64,000 nt of DNA from Chitinophagaceae bacterium (lineage in GTDB: Bacteria > Bacteroidota > Bacteroidia > Chitinophagales > Chitinophagaceae). Both the position numbers and the translations under genes were made by a program. The stretch lies in assembly GCA_027486835.1 (NCBI GenBank), contig JAIXOJ010000048.1, positions 29,477 through 93,476 on the forward strand, in the 5' to 3' direction. The stretch's first letter is position 1. Each line of letters starts with the position of its first letter. The notes under the pieces were generated by a model. That model worked only from the letters and a program-made list of their open reading frames with translations. It had not been told where the DNA came from and did not search any database. Below, piece by piece: positions 16,691 to 28,200 of the stretch.

Positions 16691-18271
16691 TTAGAAACCA
16701 GGATTTTGATACAATAATGGATTCAAGTCCATTTCATACTGAGGAATAGGCAACAGTTTATTCCTTTCAGAGGTGTTGATGTTTAACTGCTGTAGTGCCG
16801 TATTAGAAGTTGAAGTGGGAGATTTAATAGCGTATTCCGCTGCTAAGGCTCTTATACTGGACACATATTTACCCCAACGGACTAAATCCATTTTTCGAAG
16901 TCCTTCAAAACAGAGTTCGCGCAATCTTTCGTCTTGCACCACTAGCCTAAACGAATCCTTACTGTTGATTACATAAGGCCCAGTGCCTGTATTGGTAAAC
17001 AATTGCGCGTTAGACCTCGTGCGAACAGCGTTCAACTTGTCAAAGGCAAACTGAGTGGGTCCATTAACTTCATTTTCAGCTTCTGCCTGCATCAATAGCA
17101 CATCTGCATAGCGCAAAATGGGTCCATTTGTTTGGGAAAATTGAACATGCTTTGGCTGGGCAGTTTCGTATTTGCGTCTCCATTTGCCAGGAAACCTCGC
17201 TAATTGAGATTGAGTGTAGGTTCTAAACAGCTCGTTTATCCCTGAATAATACATATTGGATGCATTCCAATTTAGGCGAACATCATTGGTATCTGTATAA
17301 GCAAAAAACAATTTGCTACTCGCATAACCATTAGTGCCTACCCTACCGATGGTATCGTTGCTTGCAATACCAACCCTTGTACCATAAGATCCAGACCCGC
17401 CACCTGTATTATAAACAGAGCCTACTGTGTAGTACATTTCTGCCTCCCAAATACATTCTTTGATATCATACAAATCTTGACATTGGTTAATAAATATTTG
17501 CGAATAATTGGGGTTGAGGGCATGGTAATTCGGTAATGCTGGATCATTATCCACCTTTTTAGCCCAATCGAGTACCATTTGGTATTTGCTTGCATCGTTC
17601 AGCGGTTCCCCAGCCATCACTAAACAAACCCTTGCAATAATCCCTCTCACAGCAGATTTAGAAACCCTACCGCTAATCTTATTTTTATCTATTGAATTTA
17701 CAAGCGTATCAGCCGCTACCATATCTGCCAATATTTTATCGTAACAGTCTTTCAACGGCAACCTAGGTAGGTTTAGGTTATCTGGATTTATGGTAGAATT
17801 CAACGGCATTGGTATTGCGCCAAAATTGTTTGCTAGCATAAAAAAGTAGTACGCCCTTAGGAACAATGCTTGTCCTTTGATATTGGCCCGTCTTGCAGAG
17901 TCCATTTTTGGTTTATCAATGTTGTCTAATACCAAATTGGCTCGATAAATCCCTTTGTAAAGGATTCTCCAAAATTGGATCATTTCACTTGTAGCTGTAG
18001 TGTGCCTATTAAACAGAATATCGCTTGTGGAAGATGCTGTTACATTGGCAGAAACCACTTCGTCTGTTGCAAACACCAAGTAAATTGGTACAAAAGAACC
18101 ATACACCGCACCTTGAGAGATGGTACTATATACGCCCGTTAAGCCAGCATTCAAATCCGCTTCGGTATTGAAATAGGTTTCGGGGGTAATATAATCAGTG
18201 GGAACTGTGTCTAATTTTTTGCAACCCTGCAAAAGGGCAAGCGCAATAAAGAATGATAATAATCGTTTCAT
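16691..18271 (-). CDS. susD: SusD/RagB outer-membrane glycan-binding lipoprotein
   Basis: A 526-residue lipoprotein with lipobox LQGC (residues 14-17) that forms the lid of the SusC transporter and captures oligosaccharide. Typical SusD features are TEADLNAGLTGVYSTIS near the N-terminus, helical TPR-like segments (GQALFLRAYYFFML), LRYADVLLMQAEAENEV, LNAVRTRS and the C-terminal ERLRELCFEGLRKMDLVRWGKY, which is the SusD-like C-terminal domain. Length is normal. It follows susC by 10 bp and precedes the DUF5017 gene by 11 bp. Confidence 0.95.
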   Translation of the reverse strand: MKRLLSFFIALALLQGCKKLDTVPTDYITPETYFNTEADLNAGLTGVYSTISQGAVYGSFVPIYLVFATDEVVSANVTASSTSDILFNRHTTATSEMIQFWRILYKGIYRANLVLDNIDKPKMDSARRANIKGQALFLRAYYFFMLANNFGAIPMPLNSTINPDNLNLPRLPLKDCYDKILADMVAADTLVNSIDKNKISGRVSKSAVRGIIARVCLVMAGEPLNDASKYQMVLDWAKKVDNDPALPNYHALNPNYSQIFINQCQDLYDIKECIWEAEMYYTVGSVYNTGGGSGSYGTRVGIASNDTIGRVGTNGYASSKLFFAYTDTNDVRLNWNASNMYYSGINELFRTYTQSQLARFPGKWRRKYETAQPKHVQFSQTNGPILRYADVLLMQAEAENEVNGPTQFAFDKLNAVRTRSNAQLFTNTGTGPYVINSKDSFRLVVQDERLRELCFEGLRKMDLVRWGKYVSSIRALAAEYAIKSPTSTSNTALQQLNINTSERNKLLPIPQYEMDLNPLLYQNPGF

Positions 18272-18281
18272 ATAATAATGT

Positions 18282-21200
18282 TTAGAAAGTTACGTTTGCT
18301 CCAATAGTAATAGTACGAACCCGAGGGTACGCTGAATAATCAAAACCAGGAGTTAGGGCTCCGTTCTTGGTGGATACTTCTGGATCGTACCCTTGATATT
18401 TAGTCCAAGTAATTAAATTTTGCCCAGAAGTATAGAATCTTACTCCTTTAATAAAAATCTTTTTCAACATATTGGCAGGTACGTTGTAGCCCAGGGATAC
18501 CGTTTTTAACCGTATGTAGGAGGCATCTTCAACATACCGAGAATCATATTGCTGTAAGGAACGGTTTATTTTCACATATTGATTAGAAGGATTGTCTGGT
18601 GTCCATCTATTTGCATAATTGGCGAAAGCATTCATTCCATAGTTAGGGGATCTTTCAAACACAATCCTGTTAGCGTTAAACACATCATTTCCATAAGACC
18701 ATTGAAAGAACACACTCAAATCAAACCCTTTGTAAGAAAAATTATTAGACAATCCACCTGTATGGATAGGTTCAGGTCTTCCAATTACCGTATTATCTTT
18801 TGCATCTGCTACGCCATCTCCATTCAAATCTTTGAATTTAGGATCACCAGGTTGTATAGCAGCCCTTGTATTGCCATTCGTAGCTACCCTGTCTTTCAAG
18901 ACATAAGTTTTATTTGCTGGGTTAAAATCAAAATCTTCGTATTGATAAATTCCGTCCCAAATAAATCCGAATAGTTGAGCAATAGGTTGGTTTACTCTAG
19001 CGAAGTATAAAGGGGTATTAAAGGTATTATCCCAACTGATATTGCTCAAAATACTTGGCTGACCTTGCCCAAGCGCTAATACCTTGCTCCTGTTGTAAGC
19101 AATATTGAACCCAGTAGTCCAAGTAAAATTCTTGTTCTTTACGTTAACCGTGTTTATAGAAATTTCAATCCCAGAATTTTTTACACTACCAATGTTTTGC
19201 AACATATTATCATGTCCATTGACGTACGAGATACTTGAATTATACAAGAGGTCGTTGGTTTTTTTCGTATAGCCATCAATAGTAAGCGTGATTTTGTCTT
19301 TAAGCAACGCAACATCTAAACCGAGGTTGAAAGATTCGATGGTTTCCCACTGAAGATTTTTATTTGCATAGGTAGAAACGTAAGCACCAGCCGTTGGTAT
19401 GTTATTATAAGGATAGCCGCCTGCTGCCGTCTGAGAAAATGTAATTGGTGAAGCCCATGAATAATCATTTACCCTATTGTTACCTACTTTGCCATAACCA
19501 ATCCTTAACTTGGCATCATTAACAATCCTAAGGTTTTTCATGAATTTTTCCTTGCTAAACCGCCAAGCAATCGCACCGGAAGGGAATGATTTCCATTTAT
19601 TTCCCTCCCCAAATTTGGAAGAACCATCCCATCGATTTGAAAACGTTAAAAGGAATTTACCACCATAATCATAGTTTACTCGCATTAAATAAGAACGTAA
19701 AACCCATTCACCACTTGAAGCCGTAACCTGTATCGGAGTTCCTTCGTCCAATCCGCTTAAGCCTAAGCTTTCATTTGGAAGCATAATAGATCGGTGGCCG
19801 TCAGAAGATGCTCTTGTTCCTTGCTGTGAATTACCTATTAAAGCGGTAAGTTTATGCTTTGGGGTAAAAGATTTGGTGTAAGTGAGTATATTTTCATTTG
19901 TCCATGAATAATTTCTTCCAAAGGTGATAGAACCATTCACGCCATTTGTGCCAGTAGCAATTTGAATATTACCATTTTGTGTCTTAGAATTATTAAAGAC
20001 ATTGTTTTGCAAAACGCTGTAATTAATACCCCCGGTAATTTTTAATACCAACCCTGGTATAATCGTTTTGTCCAATGAAGTATTAATCAAGATATTATTG
20101 GTAATATTTTCTCTTAATTGGTTGGTTGCTTCAATGTAGGGGTTTACTCTATAGTCAAATACATTCGTATTAATGGGATCCAACAAACTATCAACTATAT
20201 CTACACCGTTGGTTGTGGGTCTTCCGCCTAAAATAGAATACAGCAAGTTTAAACTTGGGCTGTAACTTCCAGAGGTAGTGTTGGTGTTAGTAACTACACC
20301 ATAAGCTTTAGAAATACCGCCATTTACATTTAAACCAATTTTAGTGGTTTTATTGATGGTTTGATCTAGTAAAAATCTCAATTGGTATCTTTTGAACCCT
20401 GAGTTAATTATTACCCCATCCTGATTTAGGTAGTTACCTGAAATAAGGTATTTGGTTTGTTGGCTACCACCAGATAAGGAGAGTGTATGATTTTGCATAG
20501 ATGCTTGCCTAAACATCTTGTTTTGCCAATCAATCCCTTTATCGTTTTTATAATCTTCAATGGTTTTACCATTTGTTAGATAGTTATTAGTAGTTTGGCT
20601 AGGACTAATATCGTTTTGCAATTTGACAAATTCATAAGGATCCATCAATTTCATCCTTTTGGTAATTTCCTGAATGCCATAATAGGTTTCGTAACGCAAA
20701 GTTGGTGGGCCATCTTTACCCTTCTTGGTGCTAATGATAATAACACCATTTGCGCCTCTTGCTCCATAAATCGCAGTTGCGGAAGCATCTTTTAGTACTT
20801 CAATTGATTCAATGTCAGCTGGGTTAATTAAATTATTGAGGGATGATTCTATAGGGAAACCATCTACTACATACAATGGAGAGTTACTTTGAGTCAATGA
20901 ACTATTTCCTCTGATTACAATATTAATTGCTCCTCCAGGTTGTCCATCGCTTGCAACAACACTTACCCCAGCAATCCTACCAGCCAATGCTTCATCGAAA
21001 GACTTTACAGGTGCTTTTTGCAAATCTTCCACGTTTACTTTACCCACTGCACCAGTTAAATCTTTTTTCTTTACTGTTCCGTAACCAATAACAACCACAT
21101 CCTCCAAAACGGTTACAGATGATTTTAATTGGACATTAACTTCCTTGGCATCCCCAACAGTAATTTCTTTTGTGTTAAATCCAATGCTTGTAAAAACAAG

Positions 21201-21548
21201 TACTGGCTTTGCACTTTTCGTCTTCAAAGTAAATTCACCTTTGCTGTTTGTTTTAGTTGCATTTTTAGTTCCTTTTTCAGACACTCCAACTCCTTCGATT
21301 GGATTGTCTTTTTCATCTAAGACCTTGCCCGTAATAACTTTTTCAGCATTAATTGGCTTTCTTGTTAAGCCATTAATTGAGTAAATTATTTTAGGAACAT
21401 TGTTAGCATTATTTTTTTCACCAAATGCGAACAATTGTTGTTGACCACATACTATTAGACATGCGGTAAACAGGCTTAACTTAAAAAAAGTTAACCGTTT
21501 AGGTGGATGGTTCAATTTTTTTGAACTTACGTTTGGGTATCTATTCAT
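18282..21548 (-). CDS. susC: SusC/RagA TonB-dependent outer-membrane transporter
   Basis: A 1088-residue TonB-linked outer-membrane protein that imports oligosaccharides handed over by SusD. After a signal peptide (hydrophobic about 23-42) come a CarboxypepD_reg-like domain (ITGKVLDEKDNPIEGVGVSE, about 70-150), the plug (EDVVVIGYGTVKKKDLTGAV, then IESIEVLKDASATAIYGARG and NGVIIISTKKG) and a beta-barrel ending in an aromatic residue (IGANVTF). No N-terminal STN domain is seen, so regulation through an anti-sigma factor is less likely. Likely regulatory DNA lies upstream at 21699-21779. It heads susC-susD-DUF5017. Confidence 0.95.
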   Translation of the reverse strand: MNRYPNVSSKKLNHPPKRLTFFKLSLFTACLIVCGQQQLFAFGEKNNANNVPKIIYSINGLTRKPINAEKVITGKVLDEKDNPIEGVGVSEKGTKNATKTNSKGEFTLKTKSAKPVLVFTSIGFNTKEITVGDAKEVNVQLKSSVTVLEDVVVIGYGTVKKKDLTGAVGKVNVEDLQKAPVKSFDEALAGRIAGVSVVASDGQPGGAINIVIRGNSSLTQSNSPLYVVDGFPIESSLNNLINPADIESIEVLKDASATAIYGARGANGVIIISTKKGKDGPPTLRYETYYGIQEITKRMKLMDPYEFVKLQNDISPSQTTNNYLTNGKTIEDYKNDKGIDWQNKMFRQASMQNHTLSLSGGSQQTKYLISGNYLNQDGVIINSGFKRYQLRFLLDQTINKTTKIGLNVNGGISKAYGVVTNTNTTSGSYSPSLNLLYSILGGRPTTNGVDIVDSLLDPINTNVFDYRVNPYIEATNQLRENITNNILINTSLDKTIIPGLVLKITGGINYSVLQNNVFNNSKTQNGNIQIATGTNGVNGSITFGRNYSWTNENILTYTKSFTPKHKLTALIGNSQQGTRASSDGHRSIMLPNESLGLSGLDEGTPIQVTASSGEWVLRSYLMRVNYDYGGKFLLTFSNRWDGSSKFGEGNKWKSFPSGAIAWRFSKEKFMKNLRIVNDAKLRIGYGKVGNNRVNDYSWASPITFSQTAAGGYPYNNIPTAGAYVSTYANKNLQWETIESFNLGLDVALLKDKITLTIDGYTKKTNDLLYNSSISYVNGHDNMLQNIGSVKNSGIEISINTVNVKNKNFTWTTGFNIAYNRSKVLALGQGQPSILSNISWDNTFNTPLYFARVNQPIAQLFGFIWDGIYQYEDFDFNPANKTYVLKDRVATNGNTRAAIQPGDPKFKDLNGDGVADAKDNTVIGRPEPIHTGGLSNNFSYKGFDLSVFFQWSYGNDVFNANRIVFERSPNYGMNAFANYANRWTPDNPSNQYVKINRSLQQYDSRYVEDASYIRLKTVSLGYNVPANMLKKIFIKGVRFYTSGQNLITWTKYQGYDPEVSTKNGALTPGFDYSAYPRVRTITIGANVTF

Positions 21549-21603
21549 GGCAATAAATTTTGAACTTCGGAGGGTGTACTAGTATAAACTATTATAAAAC
21601 CAT

Positions 21604-21620
21604 CTGTATTTCTTATACAG
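21604..21620. promoter_or_regulatory. Short perfect inverted repeat in the susC leader
   Basis: CTGTAT and ATACAG flank a TTCTT spacer, about 55 bp upstream of the susC ATG. It could be an operator or a leader hairpin. Confidence 0.35.
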
Positions 21621-21698
21621 AATAGCATTAGGACTGAATTTTCTTATTTATTCATGGCGCAATCATCATTCCTTAACCTATTTATCTCTAGTATTTCC

Positions 21699-21779
21699 AG
21701 CAATCAATGTAGCAATATTAGCAAAACACGCAGCAATGTTAGGGATTTTATTCTTTAATGTTGAAATTTAGTTCAACAT
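21699..21779 (-). promoter_or_regulatory. Candidate regulator-binding region upstream of susC
   Basis: Four AGCAA(T/A) words at 21699, 21711, 21720 and 21732 lie 9-12 bp apart on the same strand, followed by a 22-bp palindrome (ATGTTGAA, six-base spacer, TTCAACAT) at 21758-21779. Spacing near one helical turn suggests cooperative binding by an AraC- or HTCS-type regulator, but no regulator gene is nearby. Confidence 0.4.
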
Positions 21780-21930
21780 AGTTTTCTGTTTTTTTTATTA
21801 AAGCCTTGTTTGAGGACTAAAATAACAAGGGTTTTTAGTCGTTAGAAATCAATAAAACGAGGGTTTTTGAAGCCGCTCAGATAGCGTGAGAAGTCCCCCA
21901 TTTCCTAAAGGTGGTTTTTGAAGAGATAGT

Positions 21931-22154
21931 CGTTTGCAGTCGTGCGGACGGCATTTGCAGTCGCGCGGACGACATTTGCAGTCGTGCGGACGGCGTTTGC
22001 AGTCGTGCGGACGGCATTTGCAGTCGTGCGGACAGCATTTGCAGTCATGCGGACGGCATTTGCAATCGTGCGGACGCCATTTGCAGTCGTGCGAACAGCA
22101 TTTACAATCGCGCGGATGCCGTTTGCAGTCGTGCGGACGCTGTTTGCAGTCGTG
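21931..22154 (+). repeat. 21-bp tandem array A
   Basis: Ten full units and one partial, starting every 21 bp from 21931 to 22141, consensus CATTTGCAGTCGTGCGGACGG; differences are mostly transitions. It lies between the giant protein gene and susC. Frames through it are open on both strands because the period is divisible by three. The same unit recurs at 63796-64000. It is part of the 21549-22256 gap. Confidence 0.95.
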
Positions 22155-22199
22155 TTTTCAAAAAAATAATGAACAAACGGAAGACAAGTATACCCCAAC

Positions 22200-22233
22200 A
22201 AAAAAGGCTTCGCAAATTGCGAAGCCTTTTTTG
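22200..22233. terminator. Strong terminator after the giant protein gene
   Basis: AAAAAAGGCTTCGCAA pairs with TTGCGAAGCCTTTTTT, a perfect stem with A and T runs on either side, 24 bp past the stop of the giant gene. Confidence 0.9.
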
Positions 22234-22256
22234 TTGAAAAAATTAAGTATCAGTAC

Positions 22257-25200
22257 TTATTCCACAGCAAGCTTAGTAGTAGCAACTACTTTGTTGGTTT
22301 CTGCAGACTGGATGCTGATGTTGTAAGCACCAGCAACTAGTTTACTCGCCGTTGTAATAAGTTGTCCTGCATTGGTCCCATTGTGGTTAATGATGGATTC
22401 ATGTACTTTTTGGCCTAAGCTGTTGTACATCGTCACTACATATTTACCAGCAACTGCTTCACTACCTAAACGAACGGTTACAGATTTACCTACCATTGGG
22501 TTAGGATATACACTTAGGCTTGCAGCAGCTATTGGTGTAGCAGTAGCTGTCTTTGCAGCTGTCTTAAATACAATGCTAAAGCGATTAGCGTAAGTAGCGG
22601 CATTAGCAGCATCTACTTGGAAGCTGATTTGGTTTGCTTCCGTTTTCAATGCGGTAGTAGTATTAGCAAAAGCATCTGCCAAATACACTTCTAATCCTTC
22701 TGCTTTGTAAGCGCTAGCATCGATGTTTAAAGAATAAGTGCTAGAAGTCATTTTGTCTAGACTCAACAATACAACATCATCTGCTTGTGCAGGTTGACGA
22801 CCTTCAATGCTCAGCATTTGACCTTTGTTTACAATGGCTAGATTTTCACCATTGTTCATCATTTTCACAGCATCTTCAGTACGGATGTCGTTGCTAAAGC
22901 GGCTATCAAAAACTAGTACTGATGCATCCATCTTTTTCCAGTCGCTGCCTTCTGCTTTCATCAAGCTGATGGCCAATTTACTTCTGCTAGCAGTAGAACC
23001 AAATACGGACGTTTTAGTTGAACTGATGGCTTTGTCGGCCTCCGTGATAGTTAAGCTAGGTGAAGTACTAGCATTGTTTTGTACAAATATTGCCTGACCA
23101 GATTGAATGTAACGTGCACCAGCAGCTAGGTTACTTGCCACATCGGTAAAGGCGTTATACGTTACATATGCTCCAGATGAACCGATAGTTGGGTCTAGGT
23201 AGTAATAAGATGGTCTTAAATTAACCACACGACCGTTATCGTACATATTCTTCCAATCTATTGGTGCTACATAAGGATTAGCAACAGAGCTAAAGCTAGT
23301 GTCTGTAGTACTATTTAACCCGAATGAAGCAGTGTTGTAGGTTGAACCAGAAACAGTATTGGTAATACCATTTTTAGTAAAGACTACATTTCCTGTAATG
23401 AGTCTTCCAGTTGCCCTCAAGGCGGTTGCATTTACCATCAACAACATTCCTGTAGTACCCACTGTGGAAATAGGTGTGGTGTATAAATTGAATGTTCTAT
23501 CTCCACGAACCAACACGCGATAACCTGTGTAAGGATTCAAGGTTGTTGTTTTGGTATTAGTAACAGCAGTCCAAGCGCCAGTTTTACTAAAGAAGTAGGC
23601 AGATTTAACACTATTTACTGTTTGGTCTAAACCGTTGGTTGCATCTACTCCATGACTTGCAGTGGTAGCAGTAGTACCTGTAATGAAGATACCGTAGCCC
23701 GCATTGGCATAACTACCCGCTTCTTGCCAGTTATTGTAGATACTTCCAGCATTGAATACACTAGCACCCATATCTCTCCAAGCTCTATACGATTTAGGAA
23801 TAAAACGCTCTACGATTACATTACCACTAACTGCACCCGTTACTGGGGCAACAACTGCTGAATTGGCAATTGAAGTAGATTTCAAAGTAAGTAAACCGTT
23901 AGTAGTAAGGGTACCTGTAGTTAAGTAAAGGACACCTGTTACATTCAATTGTGTAGTAGTACCAGAATTGATGGATACACCTGCACTATTATTGATGGTA
24001 AGCGTATTGACACTAGAAGGCAAACCAGAACCAGTGATTTGAGCAGCAGTTCCATTGTAAGTCAAATTAATGCCGTTAGCAATAGTCCTAGTAGTTGTTC
24101 TAATATTTCCTGTACTTGAACCAGCTGCTGCAATACCCAAAGTAGATCCAACACTTAAGTTAGCACCTGCTTTGATATTCACAGCCGTACCAGTAACTGT
24201 ATTGTTACCTAAGATTAAAGTACCACCGCTTTCGACTGTTAAAGTACCAGCTACATCTAATGTACTAGATAGAGTGGCAACACCCGTACTTGTAACAGTC
24301 ACATTAATGTAAGACCCACTAATTGATTGTGCATTACTAACTATTAAGTTACCACGTGTTGTAAAGCTATTGGCTGAACAACCACTGTTTGTACCATTCG
24401 CATTTATTGGATTAACTTTCCAATAATAGGTAGTGCCATTCAACAACGTAATACCATTAGATAGGGTATTGAAAGATGTAACACTAACACCTTGAGCGAT
24501 TCTTGCTGAAACATTATTGGCAGTAACCAACGCTTGGTTCGTACTTAAATATACATCGTAACCCGTAGGATTACCAGAACCAGCTGTCCAAGACAATGTT
24601 ATACCAGCAGATGCCAACGAACCAACAGAACCATTGGTTGGTGAAACAATGCCAACACAAGAGGGTGTACTACCAAGCGTGGAGAATTGGGCAGTATTAG
24701 ATGCGCAACCTGTTGCAGAACCATTAACGCCATTTGCAGTGACTTTCCAGTAGTAAGTAGTACCTGTACTGAGTGTGCTGGCTGGAATTGAATAGGTAGT
24801 ACCAGTCTGTGTAATATTTACGATTGGACTTGTATAAGCTGCATTATCAGCCAATACAACAGTATAACTAGTAGCGTTTGTAGAAGCAGACCAAGAAAGC
24901 GGTGTGGCAACTGTTACATTTCTTGATGTTCCTAAAGCATTGAGACCTGTTACACAAGTTGGCAATGGTGTAGAAACTGTGATGGTGAAACCTGTTCCAG
25001 GTGTTACACCGCCACTTGCACCACTATATACTCTTATGAAATAAGTATTGCCACTAACAGTTGTAACGTCTTGACTTCTGGTTTGACCCGCACCTGATGG
25101 TGATATACAATATAATCTATTGGTTGTGCCTGCGCCAGAAGGACAAGCTCCACCACCGCTACCACCATCCCAAATTTCTATACCTAAATTGAAACCAGCA

Positions 25201-28200
25201 CCAGGTACTATGGACACATTACTGAATGTACTTGTTGCAGTAAACTTATACCACACATCACCCGCTGCAGTACTACCACCGCAATTTGAAGGAACATTAG
25301 CGGAAACAGTAGCATTTGAAGTATTACCACTTGACAATGGAGTTCCTATTGTTAAAGCAATTGCACCGCTGCAATCATCATTAGTTAAAGGCACCGCTTT
25401 AGTCCATGCACTTACAATAATATTATCTCCAGTTGCACTTGTATTGGTATTAATAATCCTTACTAAAATTACTTGACCTATTGAAGTTGGTAAACATCCT
25501 GCAACCGCGGTTAAACCTTGACTACTAAAGGAAGCGGTAGCACCTGTAGCAGAACCTGAACTTGTTACTCCATTAAGTAGTGCATAAGTGGTACCATCCC
25601 TTAATTCTATTTTACCGTTTATATTATAAGAACCTAATAATCTTACGAATACAGAATCATCAGTTGAAGTAGCTACAATCTTATACCATACATCTGGATT
25701 TGTAGTATTCGTAGTCACATTACTTATGGTAGAATTTGCAGTGTAACCTCTCAAAGTTTGCGTAGCGTTGTAGTCTGTTGATTCTCCAACTGGTAAGTCA
25801 TCAATAGTGATGGCATTTGCAGGCTCATCATTTGAGGCTGTCAATGCACTTGCATTATAATTTTGAACAGTAGTACCAGGGGTAAATGTTAACCTAGAAT
25901 ATGCCTGCGGTATCCAAATCATACTGGTATTAGTAGATCCAAAATTTAATACATTGGAGATCTGTTGATTTATTCTTGTAGAAGTAGAAGTGTAATCAGA
26001 CATACCTACATAAGCGGTGTATGTTTCAGAAAAACCTACGCTACCGCCATTATAAGGCCACATATCGCCATAGTTATACTCAATTTTACCATCTGCTTCA
26101 TACAATTTAACTTGGAAATTTAGGTTTGGACCTGGTATGCTATACTTTTCCATACCGATCCATTCAATGGTTAATACCCTACTTCCTGCATTCCCACTAA
26201 ACTGATACTTAATGCTAGAAGCTAATAAAGTTGCTCCACCTGAATTACCCGCAGTAACTAAATCAGAATTGAATGGTGCCAAAACTCTTGAGCTGCTTGA
26301 AGTAGCATTATAATTAGAAGTAGAAGTACTTCCGTCATCAAAGGTCATCCAACCATTGATGTTTGCTCTTAACGTTGAAACTATTTTACCTTGATATCTG
26401 AAATTAAACCCACCAGAAACAATTGAAGTTAATGGCATTGGTGCAGTTATATTATCGTCATTACTTACGCTAGTATTGGCACCGCCCCAAGTGCTTGCAG
26501 AACCCCAAGTAAATGAGGATCCAGTTGCACTAATGCTTGCATAAGTTTGACTAGTTGCACGTGCTATTGAATAAGTATTCAAAGGTTGGTTATTCATGGT
26601 AAATGTAGAACTAGCGGAATAACTACTATTGCTACCACCACAATTACCGGCCATCTGAATCTCATAAGTATAACCACCTAATAGACCAGTTAAAACAATC
26701 GGTGCTTCAACAGTGGATGAACCAGATGTTCCTGTTGTCCAAGTACTGGCTCCAACAACCCTATAGCGATACACATATCCACTTGTAGCAGCAATGTTAC
26801 CCGTGTATGTTATGGTTGCTTGGCTATTGGAATTTACAGTAGGTGTAATAGCTGTTGGTGGTGCACAACCTACTACATTAACCGTTACATCAGAAGAAGC
26901 CGTACATGTGTTAGCAGCAGTAACGATAGCCCTGAACGTTGTAGTACTAGTAAGATTGGTTTGTGCAGTTGGCACACTTGTAACACTAGGTGGTATTGTC
27001 CAAACTACCGTTCCAGCACTATTGGTAGAAGAAAGCGTAGTACTACCACCAGTTAACAAATCAGTAGGATTGGCACTTGCTGTAATGGTTGGTACTGCAT
27101 TGATGGTTACTGTATAAGTAGCAGTATTTGAACAACCTGCATTAACTCCACCAACTTTTGTTCCTGTTAAGGTATAAGTATATACCCCAGACGCAGTAGG
27201 ATTGGAATAAATAGTTGGGTTGGTTAATGTTTGACCCAAATAAGCCGTACCTCCCGAAGTAGTTGACAACTTAGATATAGAAGTACCGGCATCAGCAGCG
27301 GACCATACATACTGGTTAAAATTACCTAGAGTACCAGCAGTGGCTGTAGTGTTAGAAATAGCTGTACCACAATTGGTGAAACTAGTATTAGTTAATTCCA
27401 AAGCAGGAGGGGTATTTATCGTAGCCACCACTGCGGTTCTTGCTGAAGAACAATAAGCATCCCCTGTTATTGAAATGTTATGGAAATAGTTATAAGATGA
27501 AGAAGTAAGCCCACCATCATAACCACCTAATATTGACCCGAAAGTGCCTAAATAATTATAAGCAGACTGGGTGTAATCAACACCAGTAGTTACTCTATTA
27601 ACACTTGAACTAAATGAAGCCAGTAACCTGTAAGTTCCAGAAGAAGCAACGGTTATATTTAAAGGTATTGTGTACCAACCAGCAGAAGTACCTTGGGTAA
27701 CAATCGCTGAACTAGAGCTAATTTGAGTACCAGTTGCATCGTCAACCAATCTGTAGGTAACTGTATTCAATACACTTAGTGTAGGAGAATAATACTGTGC
27801 AGAAACAATAGTCAATGGAGAATTTATACTAATTACAATACCTCTTTCAGCAGAAGCACCCGTTGCATTTGGAACTTCGCTAGCCGCTAATCCTAATCCG
27901 CTAACGGTAGAAGTAAAGGTTGTGCTTTGCGATTCCGCATAATAGGTAGTAGTACTAGATATGGTAGGTGTGGTAAAAGAATTGCCACTACCAAGTTCAG
28001 TACCTAGCGTACTAGCATTATACCAAGATATAGATGAGCCAGCACTTGGTGTTGCTGTTAGATTCACCGTACCTGTTCCACATCTTTGTGCTGCCACCAC
28101 AGAGGCAACCGTTGGGTTGTAAACACTTATGACGGCTGGAGTTTGGGTTGCTGTACCGAAACCGCTACAAGTTACTTTACATACATAGTATTTAGTGGAT

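Noticed and set aside
21905..22326. Several open frames on both strands across array A
   Set aside because: They exist only because a 21-bp period without stop words keeps frames open; peptides are pure heptad repeats with no start context.
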